Source: OMII01 sp947467385 (GTDB taxonomy: Bacteria; Bdellovibrionota_C; UBA2361; OMII01). Taken from it: 64,000 bases of DNA. The notes beneath the pieces are model-generated. The model was not told the DNA's origin. It ran no database searches and saw only the letters and a program-made list of their open reading frames with translations. The translations under genes were made by a program, and so were the position numbers. Location: positions 52,868 through 116,867 of the forward strand of contig JBIKLA010000010.1 of the NCBI GenBank assembly GCA_044360075.1, given 5' to 3'. Positions 61,528-64,000 of the stretch are shown here, in pieces; position 1 is the stretch's first letter; each line of letters starts with the position of its first letter.

Positions 61528-62938
61528 AAGCGGTGAGGCTCTCAGCAGCCCTCTGGCAAAAATCGAGCACTGGCTGGGCATAGATGCCCCCGAGCACCAC
61601 CGCTGCCGCGCACACAACGAGCGCGAGGCGCGTGAGAAGCGAGACCTCTATGCGCTCCGTTGACGTGCCAGCCTGAAACAGCATGGCAACTGGCACCCTA
61701 AAGTAGTAGGCGCACGCCAAGGCCGAGTTCAGGACGCCAATGATGGCGAGACCATACAGCTCAGAGTGGATCGCCTCAGAGAAGACCAAGAGCTTGCCCA
61801 TAAGGCCTGCCATGCTCGGGGGAAGCCCCGCCATGCCGAGGATGAATATCGTCATGCAGCCGGTAAGCAGCGCGCTGCGCTTGCCGAGGCCGCGCAGGTC
61901 TGAAATGTCATCGGCATCAGGACTAATTATCGAGAGCACGGCGAAGGCCCCGATCGTCATGGCGCAGTAGGAAATAAGGTAGTACGCAGTAGCCGCAACG
62001 CCAGCTGCAGGGCTGTGGGTCGACACCAGACCAATCAACATGTACCCAGCCTGGGCAACGCTTGAGTAGGCGAGCATGCGCTTGACGCTGCGCTGCTGGA
62101 GCGCAGCTAAGTTTCCAAGCGTCATGGCGAGTACGCTCATAACCCACAGGGCGCTGTTAGCCCACGCCTCGGGGTACGAGAAGCCAAGAAACGAAACCTT
62201 GATGAGCGCCGCTATCGCTGCGACCTTCACTACGCAGCTCATAAAGGTCGTCACCGAGGTCGGCGCACCCTGGTACACGTCTGGCACCCACAGGTGGAAC
62301 GGGGCGAGCCCCACCTTAAACGCCAGGCCAACGAGCATCATGAGGAACGACAGAATAACGAGAGAGTTTCCGATCGGGGCCGGCCCCGCAGAAACGATCG
62401 AAAGGGTCCCCGTCGCGCCGTACCACAACGCAATACCGAGCAGCAGGAACGCAGAGCTAAAGCACCCAAGGAGGAAGTACTTCATCGATGACTCAGCCGA
62501 GGAGGCAACCGTCACGCGCGCGCCGCACAGGCAGTAGAGCGCCAGCGACGAGACCTCCACGCCGATAAACAGGGTCAGGTAGTCAGAGGCGAAGATCATA
62601 ACCAGCGCGCCGCTTAGCGCCGTAAGGATCAAAAAGTAGTACTCGTTGATCATCTCGATCTTCTCGCCGTCAAGCGAGGCCCGGGTGGCGACAAGGCTTA
62701 GGAGCGCCCCACCGACTGCCGCGAGGCCAAAAAGGCGCGAGAAGCTGTTCACGATAAGGCCGAACTCTCCGGGGGCAGAGTCCGGAAGCCTGCCAACGAG
62801 CACGAGCGCTGCTGCAACCAGAAGCAGCGCCACAAGCGATGCAGTGCGGGTACGCTCAAGGAGCTTCCCCGTGACAAGATACACCAGGCTTCCCACAGAG
62901 AGCGTCAGGATCGGTGCGAATGGGACGATTGCGTTCAT
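61523..62938 (-). CDS. nuoN: NADH-quinone oxidoreductase subunit N
   Basis: Antiporter-like membrane subunit of respiratory complex I. Thirteen to fourteen membrane helices in 471 residues; the conserved Glu in FIGVEVSSLALYCL, Lys residues in LMMLVGLAFKVGLAPFHLW and the quinone/proton channel segment SVAQAGYMLIG are typical. The C-terminus ends in SLTAF and the stop codon is in a REP-like repeat copy, so the repeat may have altered the last residues. It follows nuoM by six nt. Confidence 0.95.
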   Translation of the reverse strand: MNAIVPFAPILTLSVGSLVYLVTGKLLERTRTASLVALLLVAAALVLVGRLPDSAPGEFGLIVNSFSRLFGLAAVGGALLSLVATRASLDGEKIEMINEYYFLILTALSGALVMIFASDYLTLFIGVEVSSLALYCLCGARVTVASSAESSMKYFLLGCFSSAFLLLGIALWYGATGTLSIVSAGPAPIGNSLVILSFLMMLVGLAFKVGLAPFHLWVPDVYQGAPTSVTTFMSCVVKVAAIAALIKVSFLGFSYPEAWANSALWVMSVLAMTLGNLAALQQRSVKRMLAYSSVAQAGYMLIGLVSTHSPAAGVAATAYYLISYCAMTIGAFAVLSIISPDADDISDLRGLGKRSALLTGCMTIFILGMAGLPPSMAGLMGKLLVFSEAIHSELYGLAIIGVLNSALACAYYFRVPVAMLFQAGTSTERIEVSLLTRLALVVCAAAVVLGGIYAQPVLDFCQRAAESLTAF

Positions 62939-62944
62939 AGGGAG

Positions 62945-64000
62945 TTACCTTGCCGTGCCTTCCTGCTCGCCCGCGAGGGCGATGTTCTGTACGAGGCCTT
63001 CAGACGATTGAGTATCTGCCGCGTCGGCTGCGCTGCTGGCCCTCGGCCGCATCTGCGCTCGGGGGTTCGCGAGTCCGCCCTCTGGCATCTTGGCGAGCTG
63101 CTGCTCAACAGCCGGCGCTATCGTGTCGAGGGTGCTCTGCGGAAAGACACCAAGAAAGACTATGGCTGCCGCAAGCGCTGCCGCCACAACAACCTCTCCT
63201 CCCCGCATATCAGGGATCGAGGCCGCACCCGAGCGCTCACGCTCAGGGCCGAACATCGTCTTAAGGTATGCCGTAAGTGTGTAGACCGCCCCGAGCACCA
63301 CGCCAACGAGGGCGATCGCCGTCCACCCCGGAGCCCCCTTCCAGGAGCCGATGATTATTAGGAACTCGCCGACGAAGCTGCTCGTGAGCGGCAGAGCCAC
63401 CGCAGCGATGCTGAATACCATGAGGAAAAAAGCGCTCACGGGGATCTGCTGGGCAAGGCCGCCGAAGCTGTCGAGGTCACGCGTCCCCTCCCGGTCAATC
63501 ACTTTGCCGAATACAAGGAAGAGCGCCACAGTCACAAGGCCGTGGCTGACCGCCTGGAACACAGCGCCGGTGATAGCAAGGTCAGACGCTACCCCGATGC
63601 CGAGAATGCAGAACCCGAGGTGCGAGATCGAGGAGTACGCAAGCAGCGAGCGCACATCGCGCTGAACCATCGCAACCATCGCCCCGTATACAACCCCGAT
63701 AGCCCCGGCAGCCGCCAGGTACGGCCCTGCAAGCAGCATAAAATCTGGGAAGAGCGGGTACATAAAGCGGATGATGCCGTAGACGCCAACCTTTCCAAGC
63801 AGCGCAGCCGTGAACGCTGCAGTGCCGTGCGGCGCCTCACGGTAGGTCTCCGGCAGCCACCCGTGCAGGGGTACGATCGGGGTCTTAACTGCGAAGGCAA
63901 CGAGGAACCCAAGCCCTGCCGCGATCTGCTGGGTGGGGCTTAGGGCGTTGACCGTTGAAAGGGAGAAGAGATCGAACGTGAACTTCGTTCCACCAGAGCT
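62945..64000 (-). CDS. nuoM: NADH-quinone oxidoreductase subunit M (5' end outside window)
   Basis: Antiporter-like membrane subunit of complex I. The frame is open from the stop at 62945 to the window end; the part before the internal Met at 63763 reads as a continuous NuoM sequence (PIVPLHGWLPETYREAPHGT and LLGKVGVYGIIRFMYPLF). Downstream of that are DVRSLLAYSSISHLGF, GLVTVALFLVFGKV and the late FVGEFLIIIGSW, all typical of subunit M. The gene start lies beyond the window. It is followed by nuoN, as in the nuo operon. Confidence 0.95.
   Translation of the reverse strand, partial: SSGGTKFTFDLFSLSTVNALSPTQQIAAGLGFLVAFAVKTPIVPLHGWLPETYREAPHGTAAFTAALLGKVGVYGIIRFMYPLFPDFMLLAGPYLAAAGAIGVVYGAMVAMVQRDVRSLLAYSSISHLGFCILGIGVASDLAITGAVFQAVSHGLVTVALFLVFGKVIDREGTRDLDSFGGLAQQIPVSAFFLMVFSIAAVALPLTSSFVGEFLIIIGSWKGAPGWTAIALVGVVLGAVYTLTAYLKTMFGPERERSGAASIPDMRGGEVVVAAALAAAIVFLGVFPQSTLDTIAPAVEQQLAKMPEGGLANPRAQMRPRASSAADAADTQSSEGLVQNIALAGEQEGTAR

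Overview
The window comes from the chromosome of a G+C-rich, flagellated, respiring Gram-negative bacterium. Evidence for an outer membrane is the RseP protease, a SPOR-domain protein and two lipoprotein-type signal peptides; evidence for motility is two flagellins; evidence for respiration is NuoM and NuoN. Gene content (PyrR-led pyrimidine operon, NtrC-type regulator, TIGR02996-like protein, Thr-type sulfatase-fold lipoprotein) fits the former Deltaproteobacteria and their relatives best, but no rRNA is present and the placement is an inference.

Layout. 1-7 kb (minus): rpoZ, a bifunctional Rel/SpoT, an HtrA-like protease, mutL and miaA, tightly spaced with overlapping start and stop codons. 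7-15.6 kb (minus): a complete early pyrimidine operon led by a small membrane protein, then pyrR, a 159-nt leader, pyrB, pyrC, carA and carB. 15.6-18.7 kb: small membrane proteins, a sulfotransferase and a receiver-like protein. 18.7-30 kb (minus): an NtrC-type regulator behind rho, then the conserved translation and envelope block rpsB-tsf-pyrH-frr-uppS-cdsA-dxr-rseP-tsaB with a good sigma-70 promoter ahead of rpsB.

30-43.5 kb is a more accessory region: a sulfatase-fold lipoprotein with Thr in the nucleophile position, a methyltransferase-like protein, a TIGR02996-like protein, a SAM-hydroxide adenosyltransferase-like protein, an MFS transporter, a voltage-gated cation channel with a calcium-channel-like filter, two flagellins separated by a strongly structured intergenic region, a glycine-zipper lipoprotein, a 0.5-kb G/C-skewed tandem repeat, a thiolase and a radical-SAM-fold protein with no cluster cysteines. 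43.5-58.5 kb: trxA, prmA, a quinone-oxidoreductase-like enzyme, an FAD oxidoreductase, purD, purH, a PP2C phosphatase with a membrane coiled-coil tail, a SPOR protein, an unidentified 423-aa protein, a CCA-adding-type nucleotidyltransferase and dcd. 58.5-64 kb: a GT-C-type membrane glycosyltransferase, a REP-associated tyrosine transposase (RAYT) flanked by two arrays of REP-like palindromes, and nuoN/nuoM (nuoM runs off the window end).

Strongest candidates for follow-up: the RAYT gene with GTAG-type palindromes on one side and GGAG-type on the other; the nested structured RNA candidate between the flagellin genes; the 40.6-41.1 kb repeat; the channel with a TLEGW filter; and the cysteine-less radical-SAM-like protein. 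No tRNA, rRNA or CRISPR array was recognised by eye. All calls are from reading the sequence; no searches were run.
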